DNA of 64,000 nucleotides from positions 297,330-361,329 of the forward strand of contig JAECRG010000001.1 in NCBI GenBank assembly GCA_015999875.1. The letters are read 5' to 3'. Of this stretch, positions 7,951-16,934 are shown one piece after another (the first letter of the stretch is position 1; every line of letters begins with the position of its first letter). The position numbers and the translations under genes were made by a program. This DNA is from Candidatus Saccharimonadota bacterium (GTDB taxonomy: Bacteria; Patescibacteriota; Saccharimonadia; Saccharimonadales; Saccharimonadaceae). The notes under the pieces are model-generated. The model had not been told where the DNA came from. It saw only the letters and a list, made by a program, of their open reading frames with translations, and did no database searches.

Positions 7951-9162
7951 ATGAGGGTAATGAGCCAAACTACTGACGACAAAACGGTTGCAGACTTTTT
8001 CGCTGGTATCGGGCTAGTTACTAAAGGCTTGAATCTTGCTGGATGGGAGACGGTATATGCTCTTGACTACGACAAATCAAAACAGAGTCAATACGAGGAT
8101 AATTTTGGCAAAGGACACTATCAACTGAAAGACGTTACTGAAGAAAAAGGCTCTAATGTGCCGAACGTAAAACTTGCACATGCTTCTTTCCCATGCACTG
8201 ACCTGTCCCTCGCAGGGGCTAGAAAAGGCATCAATCAAGGAGAATCAAAAGCCTTTTGGGAGTTTGCTCGAATACTGAAAGAAATGAAACAAGCGTATGG
8301 CGAGGCGAATCCCAATTTCGTTCTGCTTGAGAATGTTGAAGGCTTACTGACTTCTAATAATGGTCTAGACTTGCGAGCATTACTTGAAGAGTTAAATGGA
8401 TTAGGCTATAGAGTCGATTTATTAAGAGTGAATGCAAATCACTTTGTCCCTCAAAGTCGAGTGCGAATATTCATTATAGGCGTACATGAGTCGTTAGTTG
8501 AAGTATGTGATGATCGTAATCTTATCCAGCTTCACAAAATGAGAAGTACGAATGCTCGTCCAAAGAAAATTCAGGAATACATCTCAAAACATTCGGACAT
8601 CAACTGGTATTTTCACGATTTGCCGAACCTACCTACGAGCACCATTAGATTGCAAGATATTATCGACTTGAATGAAGAATGGTGGCCGGAAGAGCGAACT
8701 GAATATCTCTATAATCAACTCCATGCTCGTCAGCGTAGCCTGCTTGATGACCAAGTTAAATCACAAAATTACAAATACTACGCTGGGTTTAGGCGTATGC
8801 GAGTCCGTGATGACAAACGACAATCCACTGTTGAACTGCGTAATGACGACATTGCTGGCTGTTTAAGAACTCCTAAAGGTGGAAGCGCAAGACAGATTGT
8901 CGTGCGAGCGGGCAAGGGTCGCTTAGACGCAAGGCTATTCAATGGTAGAGAGGCGGCACGACTTATGGGTGCTGATGATTTTGTCATTGACTCTTCGCTC
9001 TCGCTCAATAAGGCTTTGTTTGGCTTTGGGGACGCTGTCTGCGTGCCCGTGCTAGGCTGGCTGGGTGAACATTACTTCAACACACTAGCAGAACAGCCCG
9101 AAGCGGTTATTGAAACAGTTGAAACTTCCGGTAGGCTAGCCCTGAACGAGCTTGCCGCCTGA
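7951..9162 (+). CDS. DNA (cytosine-5-)-methyltransferase (Dcm-like, type II modification enzyme)
   Basis: VADFFAGIGLVTKGLNLAGW (motif I), ASFPCTDLSLAGARKGI (motif IV PC), FVLLENVEGLL (motif VI ENV), ..RQIV.. target recognition and C-terminal motifs. Leaderless TATAAT-6nt-ATG. Confidence 0.93.
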   Translation: MRVMSQTTDDKTVADFFAGIGLVTKGLNLAGWETVYALDYDKSKQSQYEDNFGKGHYQLKDVTEEKGSNVPNVKLAHASFPCTDLSLAGARKGINQGESKAFWEFARILKEMKQAYGEANPNFVLLENVEGLLTSNNGLDLRALLEELNGLGYRVDLLRVNANHFVPQSRVRIFIIGVHESLVEVCDDRNLIQLHKMRSTNARPKKIQEYISKHSDINWYFHDLPNLPTSTIRLQDIIDLNEEWWPEERTEYLYNQLHARQRSLLDDQVKSQNYKYYAGFRRMRVRDDKRQSTVELRNDDIAGCLRTPKGGSARQIVVRAGKGRLDARLFNGREAARLMGADDFVIDSSLSLNKALFGFGDAVCVPVLGWLGEHYFNTLAEQPEAVIETVETSGRLALNELAA

Positions 9163-9684
9163 AGTCCTAAAGACTGCAATACCGTTAGTCTTAACAAAAC
9201 CGAAAGCAATGCTCTTCCTGTAGCGCTGTTTACGATTGGGGCCTTCGTAATTAGCGATTAAGCCGGGAGCCCAAGATTCAAAGATTGGCTTTAATACACC
9301 ACCTTCTACGAGTCTTACCTCAATATTCTTATAATCTCGACTATAAGTAATGAATACGTGGTTTACGACCATATCATCTTTGAGTTTTGTCTTGCCGCCG
9401 TTTAAGTGATATTGGTATTCAAAGCTACCTTTTTCGACAGCCGACTTTACTTCAAAATGGTTCAAGTCAGAGCCATAACCTTCTTTTCCTAGGTCGCCAG
9501 TAAGGATTGAAGCGAATACCTCCCAGTTGACCGGGGCGATACTGCCAGCAGTACTAAAGCCGTGCCCGCTTAAGAGTTTCTGATGTTCGGCGTTATAGAC
9601 ATATTTGCTATAGAAGTCGTAAGCCTCTTCAATATTCAAGTCATCAATGATTTTTTGTAATTTATCCGTAATAGAAGCAGCCAT
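9136..9684 (-). CDS. Putative type II restriction endonuclease partner (PD-(D/E)XK-like)
   Basis: Convergent with and overlapping the methyltransferase 3' end by 27 nt; GYGSDLNHFEVKSA fits D-x(n)-E-x-K. Confidence 0.6.
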   Translation of the reverse strand: MAASITDKLQKIIDDLNIEEAYDFYSKYVYNAEHQKLLSGHGFSTAGSIAPVNWEVFASILTGDLGKEGYGSDLNHFEVKSAVEKGSFEYQYHLNGGKTKLKDDMVVNHVFITYSRDYKNIEVRLVEGGVLKPIFESWAPGLIANYEGPNRKQRYRKSIAFGFVKTNGIAVFRTSGGKLVQG

Positions 9685-9729
9685 AGCCCTATTATGGCTT
9701 TATCTCTTCTGTTTGCCAAGACTTAAGAG

Positions 9730-11451
9730 CTACTGTTCTTGGACTGGAATACCAGCACCTACTGCCTTGAGGTAGTTTACGAAGTCCGCTGACTTGACAG
9801 CTCTATCCACTGTAACGCCAGGATTATCAGTCAAGAATGTAGCCAGATGCCGCTGAAGCTCTGCTGCCAGTTCAGGTAGAAGTGCTTGTAAATCGGGTGC
9901 AGATGTAAATAGCTCGCTTAATTGGGTTGGGTGGTGGACTATGTCACCAGTAAGTCTAACTCCTACGATCATTGACAAATGGAATCTCATATTGACCATA
10001 AAGCTCTTTTCGACGTCAAGTGTCTTGATGTGTTGATCAACCCCTCTTTGCAATCTAGCCACCCATAAGTAGGCTTCCATTGGTATGATACTAGAGAAGA
10101 TACGCTTGTAGTCATCGTCCTTCCTGACTAATGTTGATGGGCGAGCACGAGCTTGGTCTGGCTCACTAAATCCAATCGCTAGGATAGACTGGGCCAAGTA
10201 TGCAACGGAATATATCTCGTCGGCGGGCTTATTGAGATTTTTGTAGAAGTTGTTTCGCCTTTCATAGAAAGCGTCATTACTTAAGAAGTATTGCTCAATG
10301 TCACGCTGCATTTCATCAGCAGCTCTAATGGCTGTCGGCGGTAGATTTGTTTGACTGTTGGTAGCGACAATCACGGAATTTCTTATGTCCTCGTCTTGGG
10401 TCACAATTACCTTGATTAACACTAGCCTGTCGTCAGTAGTGCCAGCAGGAGCACTCGCAAAGTGGTCATGTATAGAAAAGGAAGTTTGAAGACCATTAAC
10501 AATCTGAGGGTCTTTAATGACAAATTTTCCGGCTGTAATCGTGACTTCGTTCGCTAGGATAGTGATTCCATTGTTTAGCCACCAAAAGTCAGGAGAATCC
10601 GGGTTTGACGTTGAAGATAATGTGTCACGGATGGCTTTATTAACTAGAGTATTGCCAGCGAAATCACGCACGTTTGACTCAAAGACATATTTCTTGATTT
10701 TACCGTTATCATCTGATATGAATGATGCATATTCATGTATAGGAACTAGACCGGCGTAGCTATTCTGGCCGCTTTTTGACATCTGGGTAGAGAATGACAG
10801 TTCAAGGGTAGTAGTTGGTTCTCTTCTCGCCGACATCAAAAGCTCTCTTGCTCCCTGGAAAACAACCTCTGCTTCACTCTCCGCTCCGACCACGTCACTC
10901 ACCAATGATTTAATTGTAGGTACTCGATTGAGGACTCGGGTATCAATGTTTGCTGTCGAAGCCTTGGTTGAGTAAATGAGATGAATCGTAATCTTTGGAA
11001 ATTTACGACTCGTTTGCTTCAGCAAATCTCTAAATATTTCGACTCTCTGTATCAGTTCTGGCGCATATATAGTAGGTTCGAGCGGTTCGCTAAGGTTCAA
11101 TACGACAGGTAGGCTAACCGTCCACTTATCAAATGCCGTTTCAGTAAAACTACTAGTTCGCTTGCCTTGCAGGATATATAAATCCAGTGAGTAGCGTGAG
11201 GGTAATCTGCTCTTCTCGAAGTCCTCATCAACGAGGATTTCGTCAGCAAATGTATAAAAGCCATCAATACCTCCATCACCTGAGCCGTCTGTAAGACCTG
11301 CTGTTAGTTCATCGATTGATAAATCGTAGTCCTTTAGCACCTGTTCTGTAGCAAAAAGGTCAAAAACTTGCGCATCGTTTAGCCCTGAAGGTGCGGTGAC
11401 TTTAATTTCATCTAATACTCCATCTAGTAAGACTGGGTCATTGTTGGGCAT
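9730..11451 (-). CDS. AIPR (abortive infection phage resistance) family protein with N-terminal nuclease-like motif
   Basis: VFESNVRDFAGNTLVNKAIRDTLS...DFWWLNNGITILANEV...IVNGLQTSFSIHDH is the AIPR signature; N-terminal GSGDGGIDGFY...LYILQGKR resembles a D...QxK nuclease core. Confidence 0.87.
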   Translation of the reverse strand: MPNNDPVLLDGVLDEIKVTAPSGLNDAQVFDLFATEQVLKDYDLSIDELTAGLTDGSGDGGIDGFYTFADEILVDEDFEKSRLPSRYSLDLYILQGKRTSSFTETAFDKWTVSLPVVLNLSEPLEPTIYAPELIQRVEIFRDLLKQTSRKFPKITIHLIYSTKASTANIDTRVLNRVPTIKSLVSDVVGAESEAEVVFQGARELLMSARREPTTTLELSFSTQMSKSGQNSYAGLVPIHEYASFISDDNGKIKKYVFESNVRDFAGNTLVNKAIRDTLSSTSNPDSPDFWWLNNGITILANEVTITAGKFVIKDPQIVNGLQTSFSIHDHFASAPAGTTDDRLVLIKVIVTQDEDIRNSVIVATNSQTNLPPTAIRAADEMQRDIEQYFLSNDAFYERRNNFYKNLNKPADEIYSVAYLAQSILAIGFSEPDQARARPSTLVRKDDDYKRIFSSIIPMEAYLWVARLQRGVDQHIKTLDVEKSFMVNMRFHLSMIVGVRLTGDIVHHPTQLSELFTSAPDLQALLPELAAELQRHLATFLTDNPGVTVDRAVKSADFVNYLKAVGAGIPVQEQ

Positions 11452-11622
11452 TTTATCGCTCTCCTATCTCCTTTAATCATACAAAATTTATATCCTCATG
11501 CCTATAGATGGCGAGACTTAGACGTTTCAAGTGAGTAAATTATTGGATAAGTTGGATTTCCAATTCAGTAGCTACGCCATACCTTACATTAATCGATAAG
11601 AAGAGGTTGTTGGTAGTTACTG

Positions 11623-12168
11623 CTATTCTTCCATAAACTTCTTATACTCATCAGCGAGCATATAAGATTTGGTATCTCGAACTCTATCTACAAATAAAAG
11701 TCCGTTAAGATGGTCGGTTTCGTGCTGTGCGACATGTGCTACGAATCCTTCAAGAATTTCGTCATGCTCTTTTGCAATCTCGTCAAGCCATTGCAATCGA
11801 ATGCTTTTGAATCGAGGTACTTTAGCATAAAGGGTATTGTCGCTTTCACCTGAGCTTATGCAGCCTTCCCACACTTCTTCCGCATCGCCAAAGGTCTCTG
11901 TAACAACGGGATTTATTAGTACAGTATTGAAAGGTTCAAGATTAGGTCGGGTCGGTGTTGGTTTGATACCTACAACACTTAAGGCAATCCTTGCGCCAAC
12001 TTGCGGAGCTGCTATGCCTACGCCGTACTTCTTTTCACGAAGCGTGTAGTACATATTTGCTATAAGGGTTTGGATTTCATCAGATAGTATTTCTTCTGCA
12101 TTGATTCTGCGCATTTCTTCACGAAGAATAGGGTTTCCAAATCGTGTAGCATTTAGTAATTCCGGCAT
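11623..12168 (-). CDS. def: Peptide deformylase
   Basis: GVGIAAPQVGA, EGCIS, QHETDHLNGLLFVDR motifs. Confidence 0.92.
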   Translation of the reverse strand: MPELLNATRFGNPILREEMRRINAEEILSDEIQTLIANMYYTLREKKYGVGIAAPQVGARIALSVVGIKPTPTRPNLEPFNTVLINPVVTETFGDAEEVWEGCISSGESDNTLYAKVPRFKSIRLQWLDEIAKEHDEILEGFVAHVAQHETDHLNGLLFVDRVRDTKSYMLADEYKKFMEE

Positions 12169-12239
12169 AGCCTTAGTATAACAAACATTAAATGCGCAAA
12201 TGGAAGTACATGTCAGACGTAGTCTTTCATTAGACTATT

Positions 12240-12341
12240 GAGTTTTATAGTATCAATCCTACCTGTATCTAAAGTTAGAAATAGGTCTAAATACCAGCGA
12301 GCACCGACTTCTGGGGGGTGGAGTGTGGGTATAACTCTAAC
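12240..12341 (-). repeat. Cassette-boundary repeat copy 1
   Basis: Shares the core TCGCTGGTATTTAGACCTATTTCTAACT (minus strand) and aligned flanks with 13408-13509 and 14140-14217; first 43 nt align without indels. Confidence 0.85.
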
Positions 12342-12343
12342 AA

Positions 12344-12874
12344 CTAGCCCAGGTTGTCGTGTATTCGGTATCCGTAATAACTAAGGTTTCCAGTAACTTC
12401 ATTTAACGGTGCTGGAAAATTCGTCGGAGAAAAAGATTCCCTTTCTGTCTCAGATGCAGCATCCACTTCGAGAACTCGGAGTGCACTATTTGAAAATTCG
12501 TCGTACTTCAAAGAAAAAGGAATTGAATCTTGAAGGTACGTGAATTCGAATCGAGTTTTTTCAATGCGCTGTACTGAGTTTTCGAGCAACTCTTTGTATG
12601 TATCTTCACTAATCTTTTCTTTAACAGACGTTCGGGTACCGTTCACAGTTATTTTTTTAATCAATAGTATTTGAATACTCTTATCAACATATTGTTTGTA
12701 AGCGAGTTTCTCTTCGCTATTTTCGTCTACCGTGAGCCAGTCGGTAATGAGCAGAAAAGAGGTTGCGTTGTAGTCTTTGAGTAGCGACTCGTCAAGGGTA
12801 TTTAGGGTAAATTTCCTAGCGTTATCATCAAGAATCTCTTTCTTTTCTGGTGAAGATGTAGGTATCTCTGACAT
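12344..12874 (-). CDS. Hypothetical protein
   Basis: Intact 176-aa ORF between repeat copies 1 and 2, divergent from the HIT gene. Confidence 0.6.
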   Translation of the reverse strand: MSEIPTSSPEKKEILDDNARKFTLNTLDESLLKDYNATSFLLITDWLTVDENSEEKLAYKQYVDKSIQILLIKKITVNGTRTSVKEKISEDTYKELLENSVQRIEKTRFEFTYLQDSIPFSLKYDEFSNSALRVLEVDAASETERESFSPTNFPAPLNEVTGNLSYYGYRIHDNLG

Positions 12875-12901
12875 AACCTCAATATAACATATAATAGGTA
12901 T

Positions 12902-13384
12902 ATGCTATCCCATCAACCCAAAGATTACCTATGCCCATTCTGCGATTGGCTGTCTGGCAATGAGACCGAATACAAGCAAAATAGCGACATTGTTTTTCAG
13001 AATGATAAAGTCACCGCCTTTATTTCACCAAAGTGGTGGGTTAATAATCCAGGGCATGTCATTGTTATTCCCAATCATCATATAGAGAATCTCTATAGCA
13101 TTACAGATAAAGAGCTATCTGAAGTTTACAGGACCGTAAAGCAAGTTGCTGTTGCGATACGAAATTCATACGAGAACTGCACAGGGACTTCAACAAGGCA
13201 GCATAATGAGCCGTCAGGCAATCAAGATGTATGGCATTTTCATACCCATGTTTTTCCAAGATATGAAAACGACAAACTTTACCAGAATCACGAAGAGAAG
13301 AGATTTGTAGAACCCAGCGAGCGAAAAGTGTATGCAGACATATTAAGAGCTTATTTCAAAAAAGAATTTAGAGAGGGTGTTTAG
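12902..13384 (+). CDS. HIT family protein
   Basis: C..C zinc-like N-terminus, GHVIVIPNHHIENL, WHFHTHVFPRY (HxHxH). TATAAT-6nt-ATG promoter. Confidence 0.88.
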   Translation: MLSHQPKDYLCPFCDWLSGNETEYKQNSDIVFQNDKVTAFISPKWWVNNPGHVIVIPNHHIENLYSITDKELSEVYRTVKQVAVAIRNSYENCTGTSTRQHNEPSGNQDVWHFHTHVFPRYENDKLYQNHEEKRFVEPSERKVYADILRAYFKKEFREGV

Positions 13385-13407
13385 GCGAATTGCTTATTAA
13401 TGTCTCG

Positions 13408-13509
13408 AAGCTTTAAGTTATCAATTCTGCTCATATCCAGAGTTAGAAATAGGTCTAAAAGCCAGCGAGCGCCGACTTCTGGGGGTGGATTGTGGGAATA
13501 TTTCTAACT
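13408..13509 (-). repeat. Cassette-boundary repeat copy 2
   Basis: Aligned with copies 1 and 3; internal 11-bp perfect inverted ends agttagaaata (13441-13451)/tatttctaact (13499-13509). Confidence 0.85.
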
Positions 13510-14077
13510 ATTTATCAAAAACCCGAATACTTGGCCATTTTTCTTTCCAGGCTTTCTTTTCAATGCGACCATGAAAGACACCGATAAGTTCTGATGTCTG
13601 AAATCGAGGAATCGGTCGTGCAATTAATCCAAATAAATCATCAGTACCATGACAAAAAAGGTATTCCAGTTTGCCGCTGGTAAGCCTTACACCTACGCAT
13701 GTTGCCGTTTCAACCCAATTACTAATACCCTCAGCCGTTGATTTATATGGCTCAAAGCCGTTCACGTAGTGCATTCTTGCTTGATTTCGCACTTCCCACT
13801 CAGCAAAGGGATAATTAGTCTTCATGTACTCATCGTACTGCCAGTCTGTTTCAGGCTTAGTATCCTGATCGTTAAAATACACAAGGTCGACATCGCGAGT
13901 CGGAGTTGAGTCTTTATTTGAGATACTGTTCCATATTTTATTCCTCAAGAACCCCGCCCCAATCCACCAATCGTTTAATTCAAACGACTCGGCTGCTCGA
14001 AGCGTATCCATCATCCATATGTCGGATTCAATAATTTCTGTAATGTCTGCTTCTTTCGTAATCTTCATTACTTCCAT
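13508..14077 (-). CDS. Nucleotidyltransferase family protein (DUF925 type)
   Basis: WWIGAGFLRNKIWNSI...TRDVDLVYFN...WEVRNQARMH motifs. Confidence 0.85.
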   Translation of the reverse strand: MEVMKITKEADITEIIESDIWMMDTLRAAESFELNDWWIGAGFLRNKIWNSISNKDSTPTRDVDLVYFNDQDTKPETDWQYDEYMKTNYPFAEWEVRNQARMHYVNGFEPYKSTAEGISNWVETATCVGVRLTSGKLEYLFCHGTDDLFGLIARPIPRFQTSELIGVFHGRIEKKAWKEKWPSIRVFDK

Positions 14078-14139
14078 TATCCCCTATTTGTATCCAATAC
14101 CAAGTCCTGACTTAAATCAAAATTGTCAGTCAAACGCCT

Positions 14140-14217
14140 GAGTTTATATGTATCAATCTTTTCTAGTTCCAAAGTTTGAAATAGGTCTAAATACCAGCGA
14201 GGCGACGTCGCTATTTC
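14140..14217 (-). repeat. Cassette-boundary repeat copy 3 (shorter)
   Basis: ataggtctaaataccagcga core identical to copy 1; diverges after ccagcga. Confidence 0.8.
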
Positions 14218-14633
14218 GCGGAAGCCTTATCCATCGGCAACACCTGCTTGCCAAGTGCAATAAATAAGAACACTATAGCGATAGATAGGATAATATGCCC
14301 CAACCCAGCGATACCATTGATCATCGGCAGACTCGGCTCACCAGCAACATCACGCAGTCCAATCACTAGCATCATTGCAACAGTAAGGAGTAGTCCGGCA
14401 TTATAATGCCAGAAAAATAGATTGAACCATTTCGTCTTTGATAACGTAAATAACCTCTCAAGCACCAGTACGATTAGCATAACAAGCATGCCCAGCGCGA
14501 ATAGATGCGTATGCATGACTACCAGTTGAGTCGAGCCAGTAAAATCGTTCAACTTAGTATAGTCTCTATAAAATAATCCTGCTGCGAGGCCCAGTATCCC
14601 GTAGGCCAGAGCCGCATAGTATAGTTTCTTCAT
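14211..14633 (-). CDS. DUF2871-like membrane protein
   Basis: Four TM segments; MKKLYYAALAYGILGLAAGLFYRDY...VMHTHLFALGMLVMLIVLVLE. Confidence 0.75.
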   Translation of the reverse strand: MKKLYYAALAYGILGLAAGLFYRDYTKLNDFTGSTQLVVMHTHLFALGMLVMLIVLVLERLFTLSKTKWFNLFFWHYNAGLLLTVAMMLVIGLRDVAGEPSLPMINGIAGLGHIILSIAIVFLFIALGKQVLPMDKASAK

Positions 14634-14730
14634 TGTTTTTTCCTGCTTATGGTTATAGATTTATCATATCATGTATGTATGTATAACAAATTATATTTAT
14701 TATACACATGCTAAGGAGTATAATTAACTT

Positions 14731-14991
14731 ATGAAGCAACTTCCAAAAAATCATATCGAGCTCGCTGGACAGGTAACCATAGGGCCCCGCGGCCAAGTTG
14801 TTATACCCTCGGAGGTTCGCCATAAACTAAACCTAAAGCCAGGAGATCATATGCTAGCGCTGTATATTGCAGATAGCGAATCGGTAGCATTTGTGCATAG
14901 GTCAAAGCTACAAGACCTAATCAACCAGAGCAGTGGAGAACTGACGCACACGCTAAGCGAGAAAATCAAACCCTCCGGCAAAAACACCTAG
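14731..14991 (+). CDS. AbrB/MazE/SpoVT family DNA-binding protein
   Basis: GQVTIGPRGQVVIPSEVRHKLNLKPGDHM swapped-hairpin AbrB motif; TATAAT-6nt-ATG. Confidence 0.88.
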   Translation: MKQLPKNHIELAGQVTIGPRGQVVIPSEVRHKLNLKPGDHMLALYIADSESVAFVHRSKLQDLINQSSGELTHTLSEKIKPSGKNT

Positions 14992-15074
14992 ACCCTTGTG
15001 TGTCGCCATGAACACGGGGATCATAAAAGTAGCTTTATACTCAACATGTCTGCTTCTTTTTACGACGCTCGCTT

Positions 15075-15827
15075 CTAGGCTACTTTCCTATACTCCCTTA
15101 CTGCAAAAAAGTAAGCGAGTACAGCAAGAGCAGCACACCACCCCAATGCCGCCCACAGCTCATTTCCGACAGGAGCCGAGTTGAGGAGTGAACGTATTGC
15201 GTCAACGATAGCAGTCACGGGTTGATTCTCTGCAAATACTCTCACGGGTGTTGGCATAGAATCTGTCGGAACAAACGCCGAGCTAATAAACGGCAGAAAT
15301 ATAAGAGGATACGCAAATGCACTCGCGCCATCTATTGTCTTTGCTTTTAGACCAGGTATGACCGCAAGCCACGAGAGAGCTGCTGTAAACAGAAAGAGTA
15401 TCCCTGCCACAGCGAGCCACTCGTATATATTTGCGCTAGAGCGAAATCCCATAAGTAACGCCACGGCTATAATCACCACTATCGATATAGCGTTGGATAC
15501 AATTGATGTCAACACGTGCCCCCAAAGTACAGCCGAGCGGCTAATCGGCATCGTACTAAAGCGAGCGATTATGCCTTTTTGCATATCAGTAAATATACGA
15601 AAAGCCGTATATGAAGTGCCTGATGCTATGGCGATGAGAAGGATACCAGGCAACAGATAGTTAACGTAGCTATCAGACCCTGTCTGAATCGCCCCACCCA
15701 GCACGTAGACAAACAAAAGCATCATCGCAATCGGTGTAATAGCTACTGTAATAATCGTATCCGGACTGCGAAGAATATGCTTCATTGTCCGTCCAAGTAA
15801 AATCGAAGTGTCTCGTAGTACTTTCAT
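15075..15827 (-). CDS. ABC-2 type transporter permease (DrrB-like)
   Basis: Six TM ABC-2 permease pattern; overlaps ATPase gene by 4 nt. Confidence 0.88.
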   Translation of the reverse strand: MKVLRDTSILLGRTMKHILRSPDTIITVAITPIAMMLLFVYVLGGAIQTGSDSYVNYLLPGILLIAIASGTSYTAFRIFTDMQKGIIARFSTMPISRSAVLWGHVLTSIVSNAISIVVIIAVALLMGFRSSANIYEWLAVAGILFLFTAALSWLAVIPGLKAKTIDGASAFAYPLIFLPFISSAFVPTDSMPTPVRVFAENQPVTAIVDAIRSLLNSAPVGNELWAALGWCAALAVLAYFFAVREYRKVA

Positions 15828-16588
15828 TGCCCTATCTCCTTTTTACCCGTTATTGCGAGGAATATTTCTTCGAGTGTTGGCTGTTTTTCAATGTATTCTT
15901 TTTTGGCGGGCGGAATAAGTTTCTTCAACTCATCAAGTGTCCCACGGGCAATAATCTTACCCTCGTGAAGAATAGCAATTTTGCCTGCAAGCTGCTCTGC
16001 CTCATCGAGATACTGTGTCGTCAGAAGAATGGTCGTACCGCCCATTGCGAGCTCCCTCACCACCCTCCAGACTTCAATGCGAGCCTCTGGATCAAGTCCG
16101 GTCGTAGGCTCATCCAAAAAGATCACAGACGGAGCGCCAATAAGACTCATTGCGATATCGAGTCTTCGCGTCATGCCACCGGAATAAGTCGCAGCTCGTC
16201 GATTGCCAGCTTCAGTGAGACCAAATTGCTTCAATAAATTGTCAGCTGTTTCTGCAGGGTTTGATACGCCCCTTAATTTTGCAATCAGCATCAAGTTTTC
16301 TTTGCCCGTGAGTATCTCATCAACGGCAGCGAATTGACCAGTCAAGCTAATATGTTTGCGTACTTCCTGGGGATGAATAGCTATGTCAAAACCGCCAATA
16401 GTCACTTCCCCGCTGTCAGATTTCAAAAGTGTCGACAAGATACGTATTGCTGTTGTTTTACCGGCGCCGTTTGAACCAAGCAGGGCAAATATTTCACCTG
16501 GCTGTATCTCGAAATCAATTCCTCTTAGAACCTTATTATTTTTATAAGATTTCTGAAGATTCTTTACTCGGACAATAGCACCCGTCAT
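15824..16588 (-). CDS. ABC transporter ATP-binding protein (DrrA-like)
   Basis: Walker A GSNGAGKTT, signature YSGGMTRRLD, Walker [13 protein letters not shown]. Confidence 0.95.
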   Translation of the reverse strand: MTGAIVRVKNLQKSYKNNKVLRGIDFEIQPGEIFALLGSNGAGKTTAIRILSTLLKSDSGEVTIGGFDIAIHPQEVRKHISLTGQFAAVDEILTGKENLMLIAKLRGVSNPAETADNLLKQFGLTEAGNRRAATYSGGMTRRLDIAMSLIGAPSVIFLDEPTTGLDPEARIEVWRVVRELAMGGTTILLTTQYLDEAEQLAGKIAILHEGKIIARGTLDELKKLIPPAKKEYIEKQPTLEEIFLAITGKKEIGQ

Positions 16589-16589
16589 C

Positions 16590-16934
16590 TTATTTGTCTT
16601 CTTTTGTCTTGTTTACAAAACCTTTGTTTAACTTTTCACGCTGCTGATCTTTGTAAGAACTTTCGCCGCGAACAAGATCATCTGCAAAAGCCGCTACATC
16701 CGGCCCTGTGATATCAACTATGCTTTTGTGATCCGCTGCAGCTTCTTCCAGTAAGTCTACAAGCGCCACGAGTGGATCGATTGTGAGTATTCCAGATGTA
16801 TTCCACAGATAGTGCTTAATCTGCTTGTAGGCATCTTTGTACTCAGCCGGCAGTGCTTTGGCACGTTTTTCTGTTTCTCGGTATTTCTTTTTTTCACTTA
16901 GGTCACCTACGATAGTGTCGATAATCTTATTCAT
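16590..16934 (-). CDS. DUF1048 family protein
   Basis: Small helical protein in PadR-DUF1048-ABC operon. Confidence 0.7.
   Translation of the reverse strand: MNKIIDTIVGDLSEKKKYRETEKRAKALPAEYKDAYKQIKHYLWNTSGILTIDPLVALVDLLEEAAADHKSIVDITGPDVAAFADDLVRGESSYKDQQREKLNKGFVNKTKEDK

Noticed and set aside
12240-14217. Calling the three repeats canonical integron attC sites
   Set aside because: The inverted ends read GTTAGA...TCTAAC, opposite to the RYYYAAC...GTTRRRY order of attC, and no IntI-type integrase is seen in the window. Kept only as cassette-like boundary repeats.
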